From NCBI RefSeq assembly GCF_026341515.1, contig NZ_JAPEOK010000001.1:5394001-5458000 (forward strand): a DNA stretch of 64,000 bases. Reading direction: 5' to 3'. The stretch comes from Streptomyces sp. NBC_00878 (GTDB lineage: Bacteria > Actinomycetota > Actinomycetes > Streptomycetales > Streptomycetaceae). Both the position numbers and the translations under genes were made by a program. The notes beneath the pieces were generated by a model that did not search any database, was not told the origin of the DNA, and worked only from the letters and a program-made list of their open reading frames with translations. This document shows, piece by piece, positions 24,045 through 32,974 of this stretch; the stretch's first letter is position 1, and the number at the start of each line of letters is the position of its first letter.

Positions 24045-25412
24045 TCAGTCGCCCAGCACCCTGCGGAGGTACGTGTTGGTGAAGCGTCGGTCGGGGTCGA
24101 GGCGGTTGCGCAGTGCCGTGAACTCGTCGAAGCGGGGGTAGGCGTCCGCGAAGCAGGCGGCGTTCCGGGTGTGGAGCTTGCCCCAGTGCGGGCGTCCCTC
24201 GTGCGCGACGAAGATGCGCTCCGCTTCCGCGAAGTACTGCTTGTACGGCATGCCCCGGTAGACGTGGACGGCGATGTAGGCGCTGTCGCGTCCGCTTGCC
24301 GTGGAGAGGGTGATGTCGTCGGCGGGTGTGGTGCGGACCTCGACCGGGAAGCTGATGCGCAGATCCGAGCGCTCGATCATGGCCTTGAGTTCGCGGAGGA
24401 CGTCGAGGACGGCCTCGCGCGGGACGGCGTACTCCATCTCGATCATCCGGACGCGGCGCGGGCTGGTGAAGACCTTGAAAGGGATGTCCGTGTACGTCCT
24501 GGCCGAGAGGCCGCGGCTGGTGATCCGCGCGATCGCCGGGACGGTGGCGGGGATGGTTCGGCATACGGAATTGAGTGCCTGGAAGACGTTGTTGGAGAGG
24601 AATTCGTCCTCGAACCATGTCTTGAGTCGGCCCAGTGGGGCGTGGGGGCCGACGGTCCGGTTGTTGCGCAGGGTGTTGCAGTTGTCCGTGTGCGGGAACC
24701 AGTAGAACTCGAAGTGGTCGTTGTGCGCGTGGAGTTCGTCGAAGGCCGCGGTGACCGTGTCGAACGTCATCGGTTCCTCGTGGGAGGCGAGGAGGAAGAG
24801 TGGTTCGACGGCGAAGGTGAGGGCGCTGACGACGCCCAGGGCGCCGAGTCCGACGCGCGCCGCGGCGAAGACCTCCGGGTTCTCCGTCGTAGAGCACTTC
24901 AGCAGCGATCCGTCCGCCGTCACCAGCTCCAGGCCACGGATCTGCGCCGCGATCCCACCCGATGCGCGCCCTGTGCCGTGGGTGCCCGTGCTGGTGGCGC
25001 CGGCCGCTGTCTGTTCCATGATGTCGCCCATGTTCGTGAGCGACAGGCCCTGTTGGGCCAGAGCCGTGTTCATCGTCTTGAGCCGCGTACCCGCCTCGAC
25101 GGTGACGGTGCCGGCCTTCGGGTCGATCGTACGAATGCCGCTGAGTCGGTCGGGGCGAATCAGTACGCCGTCGGTCGCGGCGGCCGTGCTGAAGGAGTGG
25201 CCGCTGCCCACCGCTTTCACGGGCAGGCCGTCCTCGGCCGCCCGGCGAACGACGGCGCGCAGCTCCTCCACCGAGGCGGGGGAGACGACTCGGGCCGGGC
25301 GAGCGGTGACGTTCCCGGCCCAGTTCCGCCAGGTGTCCGGCTTCGGGGTCGGGTTCGGCGTCGGGTTCGGATTCGCTCTGCGCCGGGGCGCGTTGGAGGA
25401 GAGTGTGTCCAC
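24045..25412 (-). CDS. FAD-linked D-arabinono-1,4-lactone oxidase family protein
   Basis: 455 aa from a GTG at 25412 with AAAGGAAA upstream. The N-terminal FAD-binding (PCMH-type) half shows VKAVGSGHSFSTAA, whose His is the usual covalent flavin attachment residue, then GTHGTGRASGGIAAQIRGLE. The C-terminal ALO domain ends with the family hallmark EGRPHWGKLHTR. It oxidises sugar-1,4-lactones such as arabinono- or gulono-lactone with oxygen or another acceptor. A short NPTPNPTPKP-type repeat precedes the domain. It is the last gene of a leftward catabolic set with an MFS transporter, PLP enzyme, SDR and SMP-30 lactonase. The exact substrate is unknown. Confidence 0.88.
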   Translation of the reverse strand: MDTLSSNAPRRRANPNPTPNPTPKPDTWRNWAGNVTARPARVVSPASVEELRAVVRRAAEDGLPVKAVGSGHSFSTAAATDGVLIRPDRLSGIRTIDPKAGTVTVEAGTRLKTMNTALAQQGLSLTNMGDIMEQTAAGATSTGTHGTGRASGGIAAQIRGLELVTADGSLLKCSTTENPEVFAAARVGLGALGVVSALTFAVEPLFLLASHEEPMTFDTVTAAFDELHAHNDHFEFYWFPHTDNCNTLRNNRTVGPHAPLGRLKTWFEDEFLSNNVFQALNSVCRTIPATVPAIARITSRGLSARTYTDIPFKVFTSPRRVRMIEMEYAVPREAVLDVLRELKAMIERSDLRISFPVEVRTTPADDITLSTASGRDSAYIAVHVYRGMPYKQYFAEAERIFVAHEGRPHWGKLHTRNAACFADAYPRFDEFTALRNRLDPDRRFTNTYLRRVLGD

Positions 25413-25464
25413 GGCTTTCCTTTCTTCTCGGGGCGGAGGGCGGGTGAGGGGTGGCTCAGCGTCT

Positions 25465-26772
25465 CTATCTGACGGACCGAACGCGGTACACGAGCAGCAC
25501 CCCCACGGTCGCGGCCACGCCCACGCACGAGAACAGGAGCGGATAGCCGCGGTCGGAGGTGATGAGGAAGCTGGCGATCAGAGGGGCCAGCGAGGGCGGG
25601 ACGACCGCGGCGATGTTCATGACGCCGAGGTCCTGGGCCCGGCTCTCGGCATCGGGCAGGACCTGGGTGATCAGCGCCTGGTCGACGGCCATGTACGCAC
25701 CGAAACCCGCGCCCATGACGGCTGACGCCACCAGCGTGATGCCGAGGTTGGGAAAGCTCGCCAGGAGGAAACCCGAGGCCGCCTGGAGCAGCGCTGCCAG
25801 CGCGACGAAGATCCGTCGTCTGCCGAGGCGGTCGGACAGCACGCCGGCGACGGAGCTCGCCAGGACCCCGGCCACGAGGTAGAGGGCCGTGCAGGCGAGA
25901 AGGCTGCCGGCCGGATCGGGGACCAACAGGTCGTCGGTCAGGAAGTAGAGCGTGTAGCAGACGCCCAGGGAGTTCGCCAGGTTGACCAGGAGCCGCCCGC
26001 CGAACGCCCAGGCGAAGTCGCGGTTCCTGAGCGAGCGGCCCATGGCGGTGAGCAGCGTACGCAGACTCAGCGCGGGCTCGGCGTCGTACTCGTACGAGGT
26101 GTCACGGAAGCGCGTGAGGAACGGTACGGCACAGACGATCAGCAGGGCCGCGATGACGAGGTAGCCGCTCGCAGGGGACAGCGCGAGTACGGAGACGAGG
26201 GCGATGCCGGTCACCACGCCGAGCGCCTGGGGGCCGTAGATCGCGCTGGACACCAGACCGCGCTGGCCGACGGGGACGCGGTCGGCGATCATGGCGGTCA
26301 GCCCGGCAGTTGCGGCGCTGAGACCGAGCATGCTCGCCGACCACGCGAGGGTCATGCCCGTCACGGTCGTCTGCTCCCCGGTGATCGCCAGCCCCGCCGC
26401 GAACCACAGCGCGCCGCCCGCGAGCCAGAGCCTTCTGCGTCCGAAACGGCTTCGGGAGCGGTCGCACAGCGCCCCGCAGACCGGGAGGGCGAGCAGCGAG
26501 ACCAGTCCGGCGAGGGCGTTGACGACGGCGAAACTGTGGACCTTGGACGCCGGATCGATGATCTCCAACTGCTGGGGCAGCAGCAGCTGAAGGGGGACGA
26601 GACTCGCCATCTAGAACCCGAACCAGACCAGGCCGAACAAGGTGATCCAGCCACGGGAGACGGGTTCGGTCGGCGCGTGGCCGGCGTCTGGCGCTTTCGC
26701 GTCTGTCGCGGCGGCGTCTGCTGCGGCGGCGGCTGCCGGCAACGGGGCCGGAGCGTGGAATTCGGTGGACAT
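25465..26772 (-). pseudogene. MFS transporter interrupted by an in-frame TAG
   Basis: The natural start is the ATG at 26772 with GGAGG four to five bases upstream. It encodes 53 residues ending GWITLFGLVWFGF, then a TAG (26611-26613), then 381 further residues in the same frame beginning MASLVPLQLLLPQQLE. The stop falls in the middle of the first transmembrane helix, so a new start at the ATG after it would make a transporter without an intact TM1. About 435 codons and twelve helices would be intact without it. TGG to TAG is the simplest change. Family: major facilitator, with signature GALCDRSRSRFGRRRLW between helices 2 and 3. Sequencing error, readthrough or true loss remain open. Confidence 0.82.
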
Positions 26773-26793
26773 ACGGCCTCCGGGGACGGAAAC

Positions 26794-26874
26794 GGGCCTG
26801 TTCGGGAGCGGGCCTGTTCGGGACGTTGCCCGTTCGGGAACTGGCCTGTTCGGGGGCTGGCCTGTTCAGGAACG
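26794..26874. repeat. degenerate 15-18-bp tandem repeat, five copies
   Basis: Five units sharing GGCCTGTTCGGGA-like sequence fill the gap between the MFS gene and the PLP enzyme gene. Confidence 0.8.
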
Positions 26875-26876
26875 GG

Positions 26877-28160
26877 CTACAGGAAGGCGTGTCCCTCGCC
26901 CCGGTAGGTCGCGACCTCGTCGACGATCTCCGTGCCGGACACCAGGTGGAGTGTGTTGACGCGTTCGCACAGTTCGCCGGCCTTGGCGTGCCGGAACCAC
27001 ACGTGGTCGCCGAGCCGCAGTCCGTGCGCGGCGGTGCCCAGGACCGGTGTCTGGACTTCGCCGGCCCCCTCGCGTGGGTTCGTACGCAGGCCGTGCGGCC
27101 AGGTCAGGGTGGGCTGGCGGTCGAGGCCGGTCGCGCCGGAGGCGATCCAGCCGCCGCCGAGCACGGTGGCGATCCTGGGGCTCGGGCGGCGTACGACGGA
27201 CATGACGAAGAAGGCCGCGGGCCGAGGGCGGAAGCGCCGGTAGAAGTCGAAGAGTCCGGGCCCGTAGAGCCCCGATCCGGCACCGATCTCGGTGATGACG
27301 TGTTCGGCGGAGGTCTGCTCGATGGAGCCCGTACCGCCGCCGTTGACGAATTCCAGCGGGGCCACGGCTTCGACGGCGGCTATGACCGCCGCGCGCCGGT
27401 CGGCCAGTTCGGCGGCGGAGAGGCGCTGCATGGCGCGGATCGCGGCCCGCCTGAGCAGCGAGCCGGGTTGGTTGTCGCCCAGACCGGCGATCTGGCCTTC
27501 GTAGGACATGAGCCCGGCCAGCCGGAATCCGGGTCGGTCCTGGATGGCGCGGGCGAGCGCGGCGGCCTGGCGGGGGGAGTGCACGGGCGAGCGGTACGGG
27601 CCCAGGTGGATGCGGCCTCCGGCCAGTTCCAGCGAGGCGTCCAGATCGATGCAGACGCGGATGTCGGGGCGGGAGGCGCCCACCACCTCGTCGACGAAGT
27701 CCAACTGGCCGATCGAGTCGATCATGAGGGTGATGCGCGAGGCCGCGCGCTCGTCCGAGGCGAGCCGCTTCAGCGCGGTGCGGTCCGTCGTCGGATAGCC
27801 GATCACCACGTCCTCGTGGTCCTCGGCCAGCCACAGGGCCTCGGGCAGGGTGAAGGCGAGGATTCCCCGATATCCCTCACGGCGGGCGGCACGCCCGATC
27901 AGCTCGCGGCTGCGGACCGACTTGCTGGCCAGGCGGATGGTCGCCCGGCCCGCCGCCCGGTGGGCCAGCTCCGCGGCGTTGGCGTCGAAGGCGTCCAGGT
28001 CCACCACGGCGAACGGCGGGTCCAGGTGCTCGGTCGCCCTGTTCAGCTGGATCATCCGGGCTTCGTTCGGCCCGGCGGCAGCGGATACGGCCCTTTTCAC
28101 GTCCGGGTTTCTCCCGTCCGGGTTTCTCATGTCCGGTCGGGACGTCGCGTGCGTACTCAT
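26877..28160 (-). CDS. PLP-dependent amino acid deaminase/aldolase (alanine racemase-like fold)
   Basis: The ATG at 28160 (AAGGG upstream) gives 427 aa and is preferred over 28217. The N-terminal barrel shows PFAVVDLDAFDANAAEL and RLASKSVRS, whose lysine is the PLP Schiff-base residue expected in fold type III enzymes. Later come GLMSYEGQIAGL and FVNGGGTGSIEQT (phosphate-binding glycines). The C-terminal part resembles the D-serine dehydratase-like domain with a metal-site HxxxxxxC-like pattern (DHVWFRHAKAGELCERVN). Such proteins are annotated as D-threonine aldolase/D-serine deaminase. Substrate uncertain. It belongs to the leftward catabolic set and is commonly paired with lactone oxidase genes in actinobacteria. 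Confidence 0.85.
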   Translation of the reverse strand: MSTHATSRPDMRNPDGRNPDVKRAVSAAAGPNEARMIQLNRATEHLDPPFAVVDLDAFDANAAELAHRAAGRATIRLASKSVRSRELIGRAARREGYRGILAFTLPEALWLAEDHEDVVIGYPTTDRTALKRLASDERAASRITLMIDSIGQLDFVDEVVGASRPDIRVCIDLDASLELAGGRIHLGPYRSPVHSPRQAAALARAIQDRPGFRLAGLMSYEGQIAGLGDNQPGSLLRRAAIRAMQRLSAAELADRRAAVIAAVEAVAPLEFVNGGGTGSIEQTSAEHVITEIGAGSGLYGPGLFDFYRRFRPRPAAFFVMSVVRRPSPRIATVLGGGWIASGATGLDRQPTLTWPHGLRTNPREGAGEVQTPVLGTAAHGLRLGDHVWFRHAKAGELCERVNTLHLVSGTEIVDEVATYRGEGHAFL

Positions 28161-28254
28161 ATCCGCACCCTTTCTGGGAGGTTCGTCGTCGTCGGCCGGG
28201 CACTTGGTGCCGGGCATGGCTTTGGGTTGTCGAGAGCGGGCTGGGAAATGTCCC

Positions 28255-29172
28255 TCAGTTCCCGGATGCCGGGATCTCCTGAGCGGAGCGCAGCTTCTCG
28301 CGTCGGCGTCGGCCTTGGGCCTCGACGATGGGGATGACGCGGCGCATCAGCCGGGGGAAGACTCCGACGACCCGCTGCAAGCGGCCGGCGAGCGGCGGGA
28401 ACACCACTTCGACCGGCTTGGCGGTCATGGCGTCCACGACGACCTTGGCGATCTGCTCCGGGGCGTAGGACTTCTCCGCGAAGGCGATGGCGGCGGAGGG
28501 GTCGGCCATCTCCTGGTCGAGCATGCCGGTCCGGGTGGACGGCGGATGGACGATCGTGAAGTCCAGCGGTCCGTCGCGCTCTTCGATCGCGACGCTGTGG
28601 TGAAAGGCCCGGAGGCCGTGCTTCGTGGCGCCGTAGGTGGCGTATCCGGGCAGCGGCAGGAACGACGTCATGCTGCAGACGTTGATGAGGTGACCGTGGC
28701 CCTGCGCGGTCATGCGCTCCAGCGCCGTGCAGACCCCGGTGATGGTGCCGAGCAGGTTGATCTCGACGATGTCGCGGTGCTGCTGGGGGCGGAGATCGCG
28801 GGCGAGTCCGGTGTGGGTGATGCCGGCGTTGTTGACCAGCACGTCGACGACCCCGAAGCGTGCCTGAGCCGCGTCGAACGCCGTGCTCCAGTCCGCGGGA
28901 CTGCGAATGTCCAGGGCGTGGGCGGCGGCTCGCTCGCCCAGGGCGTGGGCTCGGGCCAGGACTGCGTCCTCGTCCACGTCGGTCAGCAGGACGCGGTGGC
29001 CGCGCGTGATCGCCAGTTCCGCGATGGCGGCTCCGATGCCACCGGCGGCGCCGGTCACGAGGATGACCTTGCTCGTTTCGAATGTTTCGAATGTTTCGAA
29101 TGTTTGGGATTTTTGGGATGCTTGGGGTTTTTGTGGCTCTTGTGGTGGTTCGGATGGTTGGGGCATGGCCAC
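28255..29172 (-). CDS. SDR family oxidoreductase with repeat-derived N-terminus
   Basis: The GTG at 29172, with CAGGAG about six to nine bases upstream, gives 305 aa. The first 33 residues (ending TFETFETFETSK) are encoded by a 9-bp tandem repeat and are not part of the domain. The classical Rossmann short-chain dehydrogenase follows: VTGAAGGIGAAIAE (NAD(P) binding), NNAGITHTG, catalytic Ser in SMTSF and YGATKHG (Tyr and Lys). A C-terminal basic extension (PRLMRRVIPIVEAQGRRRRE) resembles SDRs that act on lipid-like substrates. It sits between the SMP-30 and PLP enzyme genes on the same strand. Substrate unknown. Confidence 0.9.
   Translation of the reverse strand: MAMPQPSEPPQEPQKPQASQKSQTFETFETFETSKVILVTGAAGGIGAAIAELAITRGHRVLLTDVDEDAVLARAHALGERAAAHALDIRSPADWSTAFDAAQARFGVVDVLVNNAGITHTGLARDLRPQQHRDIVEINLLGTITGVCTALERMTAQGHGHLINVCSMTSFLPLPGYATYGATKHGLRAFHHSVAIEERDGPLDFTIVHPPSTRTGMLDQEMADPSAAIAFAEKSYAPEQIAKVVVDAMTAKPVEVVFPPLAGRLQRVVGVFPRLMRRVIPIVEAQGRRRREKLRSAQEIPASGN
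29075..29164. repeat. 9-bp tandem repeat coding the SDR N-terminus
   Basis: Three identical GTTTCGAAT units followed by seven degenerate 9-bp units. On the reverse strand they encode tripeptides of the type FET, SQT, PQx. Confidence 0.85.
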
Positions 29173-29260
29173 AGATTCTCCTGGTCAACTGTCCAAGTCA
29201 ATTGTTCAAGAAAAATTCCCCTGGATTGTTACCCGGGGACTCGCAGCCGCGCCATGGGGC

Positions 29261-30244
29261 TTACAGCCGCACCATCTCGATGCGGCCACCGTTGAGCTCG
29301 GCGGCGCGGACGGGGTCGTCCGTCGGGACAGTGGCGGCGAAGAGGGTGCGGCCGTCGTGTCCGGCCATCAGGCAGCTCAGGGTGTTCTGGCTCGTGGCGA
29401 CCCGGTCGAGGAGGCGGCCGCCGCGGGCCACGCGCACGCATTCGCCTCGGAGGGCGTTCGCGACCCAGATGGACGTGCCGTCGGCGTCCCATGCGATGCC
29501 GTCCGGTGCGATCGGGGACGAGGAGCGCTTCGACACGGCCGGGTGGTCCAGGAGCGCCGAGATCCTGCGGGTGATGCGGCCGGCCGTCCCCGGGTGGTTC
29601 ACGAGGCGCCACAGGAGCGGTGAGATCAGGGGCGCCCACGGTTCCGGGCGCGTGAGGGAGCCGTCGGGGTTCCTGGAGAAGGCGGTGAGCCGCATGGCCA
29701 GGGTCTCGGCCACGATCAGGCTCCTGCCGTCCGCGCTGAGCAGGGTCCCGTTCGGGAAGAGCAGCGGTTCCGTCAGCCCGAGCAGGCTTCCGTCCGGCGC
29801 CAGGCAGGCGATCGGAGCTCTCGGGGGGCCGGGGGGCGCGTAGAGCATGGAGTTCGGGTGCTCGCGGGAGTGGGCGTGGTAGTCGAACCCGAAGTTGCCG
29901 ACGTAGGCGCGCCCCTCGGGGTCGACGAGCATGTCGTTGACCGGGCCGCCGACGATGTGGCGCAGATCGGCGTGTTCGACCAGTTCACCCCCGGCCTCCA
30001 GGCGGTGGACGCGGCCCCCGTCCATGGACACGACGAGCAGGCGGCCGTCGGGAAGCCAGCCGAGCCCGCCGGCCCGGCCGGGGACCTCGATCACCGTCTC
30101 CGGCTCCTCGGTGCCGTCCCATCGGTGCACCGTGCCGTGCGCGAGATCAGAGAACCACAAGGCGCCTAGGTGCCAGCGCAGGGACTCGGGAACGCCCAGA
30201 CCGCTCAGTGCGACCGACGCCGTCCTTTTCGTCCGACCGTTCAT
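29261..30244 (-). CDS. SMP-30/gluconolactonase family protein
   Basis: 327 aa from an ATG at 30244 with GGAGGAG four bases upstream. It is a six-bladed beta-propeller hydrolase of the SMP-30/gluconolactonase/LRE family: the N-terminal PESLRWHLGALWFSDLAHGT carries the first metal-ligand Glu, VNDMLVDPEGRAYVGNFGFD carries the Asn and Asp, and PDGIAWDADGTSIWVAN carries the C-terminal Asp. It probably opens a sugar lactone or similar ester ring, which fits the nearby lactone oxidase. It is transcribed divergently from the aldehyde dehydrogenase gene, sharing a 110-bp promoter region with a palindrome. Confidence 0.88.
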   Translation of the reverse strand: MNGRTKRTASVALSGLGVPESLRWHLGALWFSDLAHGTVHRWDGTEEPETVIEVPGRAGGLGWLPDGRLLVVSMDGGRVHRLEAGGELVEHADLRHIVGGPVNDMLVDPEGRAYVGNFGFDYHAHSREHPNSMLYAPPGPPRAPIACLAPDGSLLGLTEPLLFPNGTLLSADGRSLIVAETLAMRLTAFSRNPDGSLTRPEPWAPLISPLLWRLVNHPGTAGRITRRISALLDHPAVSKRSSSPIAPDGIAWDADGTSIWVANALRGECVRVARGGRLLDRVATSQNTLSCLMAGHDGRTLFAATVPTDDPVRAAELNGGRIEMVRL

Positions 30245-30273
30245 CCGACCGCTCCTCCGCGTCTACTTGGACG

Positions 30274-30283
30274 CTTGTACAAG
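30274..30283. promoter_or_regulatory. palindrome in divergent promoter, probable TetR operator
   Basis: CTTGTACAAG is a perfect 10-bp palindrome; a related half (ACTTGTAC) lies at 30291-30298, next to TTGACT, a possible -35 for the aldehyde dehydrogenase gene. The TetR encoded at 32971 is the natural candidate to bind. Confidence 0.5.
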
Positions 30284-30353
30284 ACGCTTGACTTGTACGG
30301 CTGACCGTCTCATTCTGAGTGAAGAGAAGTCAACGTTCCGGTGGGGAGTTTCC

Positions 30354-31904
30354 GTGGCTCAGAATCAAGCCCTCATGACAGGCGGCCCCCCGACGGCCGC
30401 ACGTATCGCGGTGGACAACCCCGCCACCGGAGCGGTGGTCGGCGAGGTGTCCGACACGTCCGCGGAAGAGGTGGCGCAGGCGGTGGAGCGCGCCCGGCGG
30501 GCGCAGAAGGACTGGGCCGAGTTGGACACCCGTGCCCGCGCCGAGTTCTTCGCGCGTGGCCGCCGCTGGCTCCTGGCCCACCGGCAGGAGATCGCCGACC
30601 TCATCGTCGAGGAGAACGGCAAGGCGGAAGAGGACGCGATCGTCGAGATCGTCTACTGCGCCAGTGCCTTCGCCTACTGGGCGAAGCAGGCCCGCGGCCT
30701 TCTCGCCACCACGAAAATCCGCTCCCTCTCGCCGTTCGTCCTCGGCCGCGGCATGTACACGCGCCGGGTGCCGCGAGGTGTCGTCGGGGTCATCGGCCCG
30801 TGGAACAACCCGTTGCTCAACTCCTTCGGCGACGCCATCCCCGCTCTCGCCGCGGGCAACGCGGTCGTCCTGAAGCCTTCCGAACAGACGCCGTTGACCG
30901 CGCTGCTCATGGCGCGGATGGCCCATGAGTGCGGCTGGCCCGAGGACGTCTTCCAGGTCGTCACCGGCGCGGGGGCCACCGGCAGCGCGGTCGTGGACAC
31001 CGTGGACTTCGTGATGTTCACCGGATCGACCAGGACCGGCCGCCTGGTCGCGGCCCGCGCGGGCGAGCGTCTCATCCCCTGCTCACTGGAGCTCGGCGGC
31101 AAGGACGCCCTGGTCGTCCTCGCCGACGCCTCCCTGGAGCGGGCCGTCAGCGTCACGATCCAGGGGGCCCTGTCCAACGGAGGTCAGATGTGCACCTCGG
31201 TGGAGCGGGTCTACGTCGAGGAGCCGGTGTACGACGCGTACATCAGCCTGCTGCGTGAACGGTTCCAGCAGGTCACCTCGGGCAGGCCGGCCGGACTCGG
31301 CAGTGTCGACGTGGGTGCCGTCACCTTCCCTCCCCAGCTGGCGGTCATCGAGGACCACGTCGGCGACGCCGTGCGCAAGGGCGCCCGCGTACTTGTCGGA
31401 GGGCAGGCGGCCGAAGGACCCGGCCGGTTCTTCGCACCCACGCTGCTCGTCGACGTCGACCACAGCATGAAGTGCATGCGCGAGGAGACCTTCGGCCCCA
31501 CGCTGCCCGTGATGAAGGTCGCCGATGCCGAGGAAGCGCTCCGGCTGGTCAATGACAGTGAGTACGGGCTTCAGGCCTCGATCATCGGGTCGGACCTGAA
31601 GCGCGCCCGCCGCCTCGCCGAACGGTTCGAGGCCGGCTGCGTCACCATCAACGACGCCCAGACCAACTACATGGCCCTCGGTCTGCCGATGGGCGGCTGG
31701 AAGGAATCGGGCCTCGGAGTCCGCCACGGAGCCGAGGGATTCCTCAAGTACACGAGGCTCCAGGCCATCAGCGCCAACCGGTTCCCGATGCGCCGCGACA
31801 TGCACATGATCCCGTACGAGCCCTCGGCCTACCGGTTCATCCTCCGCCTGGTGGACGTCATGTACGGGGCCGGCCTGCGCGGGCCGCGTGGCCGGGCCAA
31901 GTAG
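30354..31904 (+). CDS. aldehyde dehydrogenase
   Basis: The GTG at 30354 with GGGGAG six bases upstream gives 516 aa. NAD(P)-dependent aldehyde dehydrogenase superfamily: VIGPWNNPLLNSFGDAIPAL (substrate channel and conserved Asn), LKPSEQTP (cofactor), FTGSTRTGRLVAARAGERL, ELGGKDALVV with the general-base Glu, and NGGQMCTSVERVYV with the catalytic Cys. It oxidises an aldehyde to an acid or acyl derivative. It is followed after 167 bp of repeats by a class II aldolase, an attractive source of the aldehyde. It is divergent from the SMP-30 gene; both are probably controlled by the TetR downstream. Confidence 0.93.
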   Translation: MAQNQALMTGGPPTAARIAVDNPATGAVVGEVSDTSAEEVAQAVERARRAQKDWAELDTRARAEFFARGRRWLLAHRQEIADLIVEENGKAEEDAIVEIVYCASAFAYWAKQARGLLATTKIRSLSPFVLGRGMYTRRVPRGVVGVIGPWNNPLLNSFGDAIPALAAGNAVVLKPSEQTPLTALLMARMAHECGWPEDVFQVVTGAGATGSAVVDTVDFVMFTGSTRTGRLVAARAGERLIPCSLELGGKDALVVLADASLERAVSVTIQGALSNGGQMCTSVERVYVEEPVYDAYISLLRERFQQVTSGRPAGLGSVDVGAVTFPPQLAVIEDHVGDAVRKGARVLVGGQAAEGPGRFFAPTLLVDVDHSMKCMREETFGPTLPVMKVADAEEALRLVNDSEYGLQASIIGSDLKRARRLAERFEAGCVTINDAQTNYMALGLPMGGWKESGLGVRHGAEGFLKYTRLQAISANRFPMRRDMHMIPYEPSAYRFILRLVDVMYGAGLRGPRGRAK

Positions 31905-31906
31905 CG

Positions 31907-32047
31907 GTTCGCGCCGCGCTGTTCACGTCCCGTAGTTCGCGCCGCGCTGCTCACGTCCTGTAGCTCACGCATCCGCCGTCCACGAAACCGTGGATCACGT
32001 ATCCGCAGTTCACGAACCCGCCGTTCACGAACCCGCCGTTCACGAAC
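31907..32047. repeat. tandem repeats between aldehyde dehydrogenase and aldolase genes
   Basis: Two 28-bp units (31907-31934, 31935-31962; three mismatches or fewer) are followed by three 15-bp units CCGCMGTTCACGAAC (32003-32047). Together they fill most of the 167-bp gap. Confidence 0.85.
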
Positions 32048-32071
32048 CCGCAGATTTCGAGAGGCCAGACC

Positions 32072-32899
32072 ATGACCACGACCCCCGAGATGTCAACGAC
32101 CTCCGAGGTGCCCGCGCATGCTTCCGTCGCCACCCTGCCCGAAGGCGTCTACCTGCCGCTTCCCCAGCAGAACCTGAGCTTCGAGCAGGAGCGCGAGGTC
32201 CGGAAGCAGGAACTCGCCGCCGCCTTCCGGCTGTTCGCCCGCTTCGGCTTCTCCGAAGGAGTGGCCGGACACATCACGGCCCGTGACTCCGAGAACCCGT
32301 CGGCCTTCTGGGTCAACCCGTTCGGCATGTCGTTCAGCCAGATCAGCGTCTCCGACCTGATCCTCGTCGACCACGACGGCACGCTCCTGGAAGGCAGGCG
32401 CCCGGTGAACAACGCCGCGTTCTGCATCCACTCCGAGGTGCACCGGGCCAGGCCCGACGCGGTCGCGGCGGCGCACACCCACTCCGTGCACGGCAAGGCC
32501 TTCTCCAGCCTCGGCGTCCCGCTGCAGCCGATCACCCAGGACGCCTGCGCCTTCTACGAGGACCACGGCATCTACGCGGACTACCGGGGCGTGGTGAACG
32601 ACACCGAGGAGGGCCGGCGCATCGGCGCGGCCCTGGGTGACGGCAAGGCCGTCGTCCTGCGGAACCACGGACTGCTCACGGTCGGGTCGTCCGTCGCCGA
32701 GGCCGCCTGGTACTTCATCACGATGGAGCGTTCCTGCCAGGCGCAGCTGCTGGCCATGGCCGCCGGAGAGCCGCACCTCATCGACCCCGAGACGGCACGG
32801 ATGGTCCGTGACCAGATCTCCGGTGCGCTGCCGGGCTGGTTCCAGTTCCGTCCGCTCTGGGATCAGATCACGGCGGAAGAGCCCGATCTGTTCCAGTAG
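32072..32899 (+). CDS. class II aldolase/adducin family protein
   Basis: 275 aa from an ATG with GAGAGG upstream. The class II aldolase/adducin fold shows FGFSEGVAGHITARD (phosphate/substrate loop), AFCIHSEVHRARPD, the zinc ligands in AAAHTHSVHGKAFS, an EDHG motif and VLRNHGLLTVG. It resembles L-fuculose/ribulose-phosphate aldolase or epimerase relatives that act in sugar breakdown, cleaving to an aldehyde plus a three-carbon unit. It probably shares a transcript with the aldehyde dehydrogenase, since the gap is repeats without an obvious promoter. Convergent with the TetR gene. Confidence 0.9.
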   Translation: MTTTPEMSTTSEVPAHASVATLPEGVYLPLPQQNLSFEQEREVRKQELAAAFRLFARFGFSEGVAGHITARDSENPSAFWVNPFGMSFSQISVSDLILVDHDGTLLEGRRPVNNAAFCIHSEVHRARPDAVAAAHTHSVHGKAFSSLGVPLQPITQDACAFYEDHGIYADYRGVVNDTEEGRRIGAALGDGKAVVLRNHGLLTVGSSVAEAAWYFITMERSCQAQLLAMAAGEPHLIDPETARMVRDQISGALPGWFQFRPLWDQITAEEPDLFQ

Positions 32900-32938
32900 G
32901 CGACGTAAGCGGCGCGGCGTCGGCCGCTTTTCCCGACC

Positions 32939-32974
32939 AGCGGCGACTACGACGGCGACTACGACAGCGACTAC
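32939..32974. repeat. 12-bp tandem repeat, three copies, at tetR stop
   Basis: Three units RRCRGCGACTAC. The stop codon of the TetR gene (32971-32973) lies in the last unit. Confidence 0.8.
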
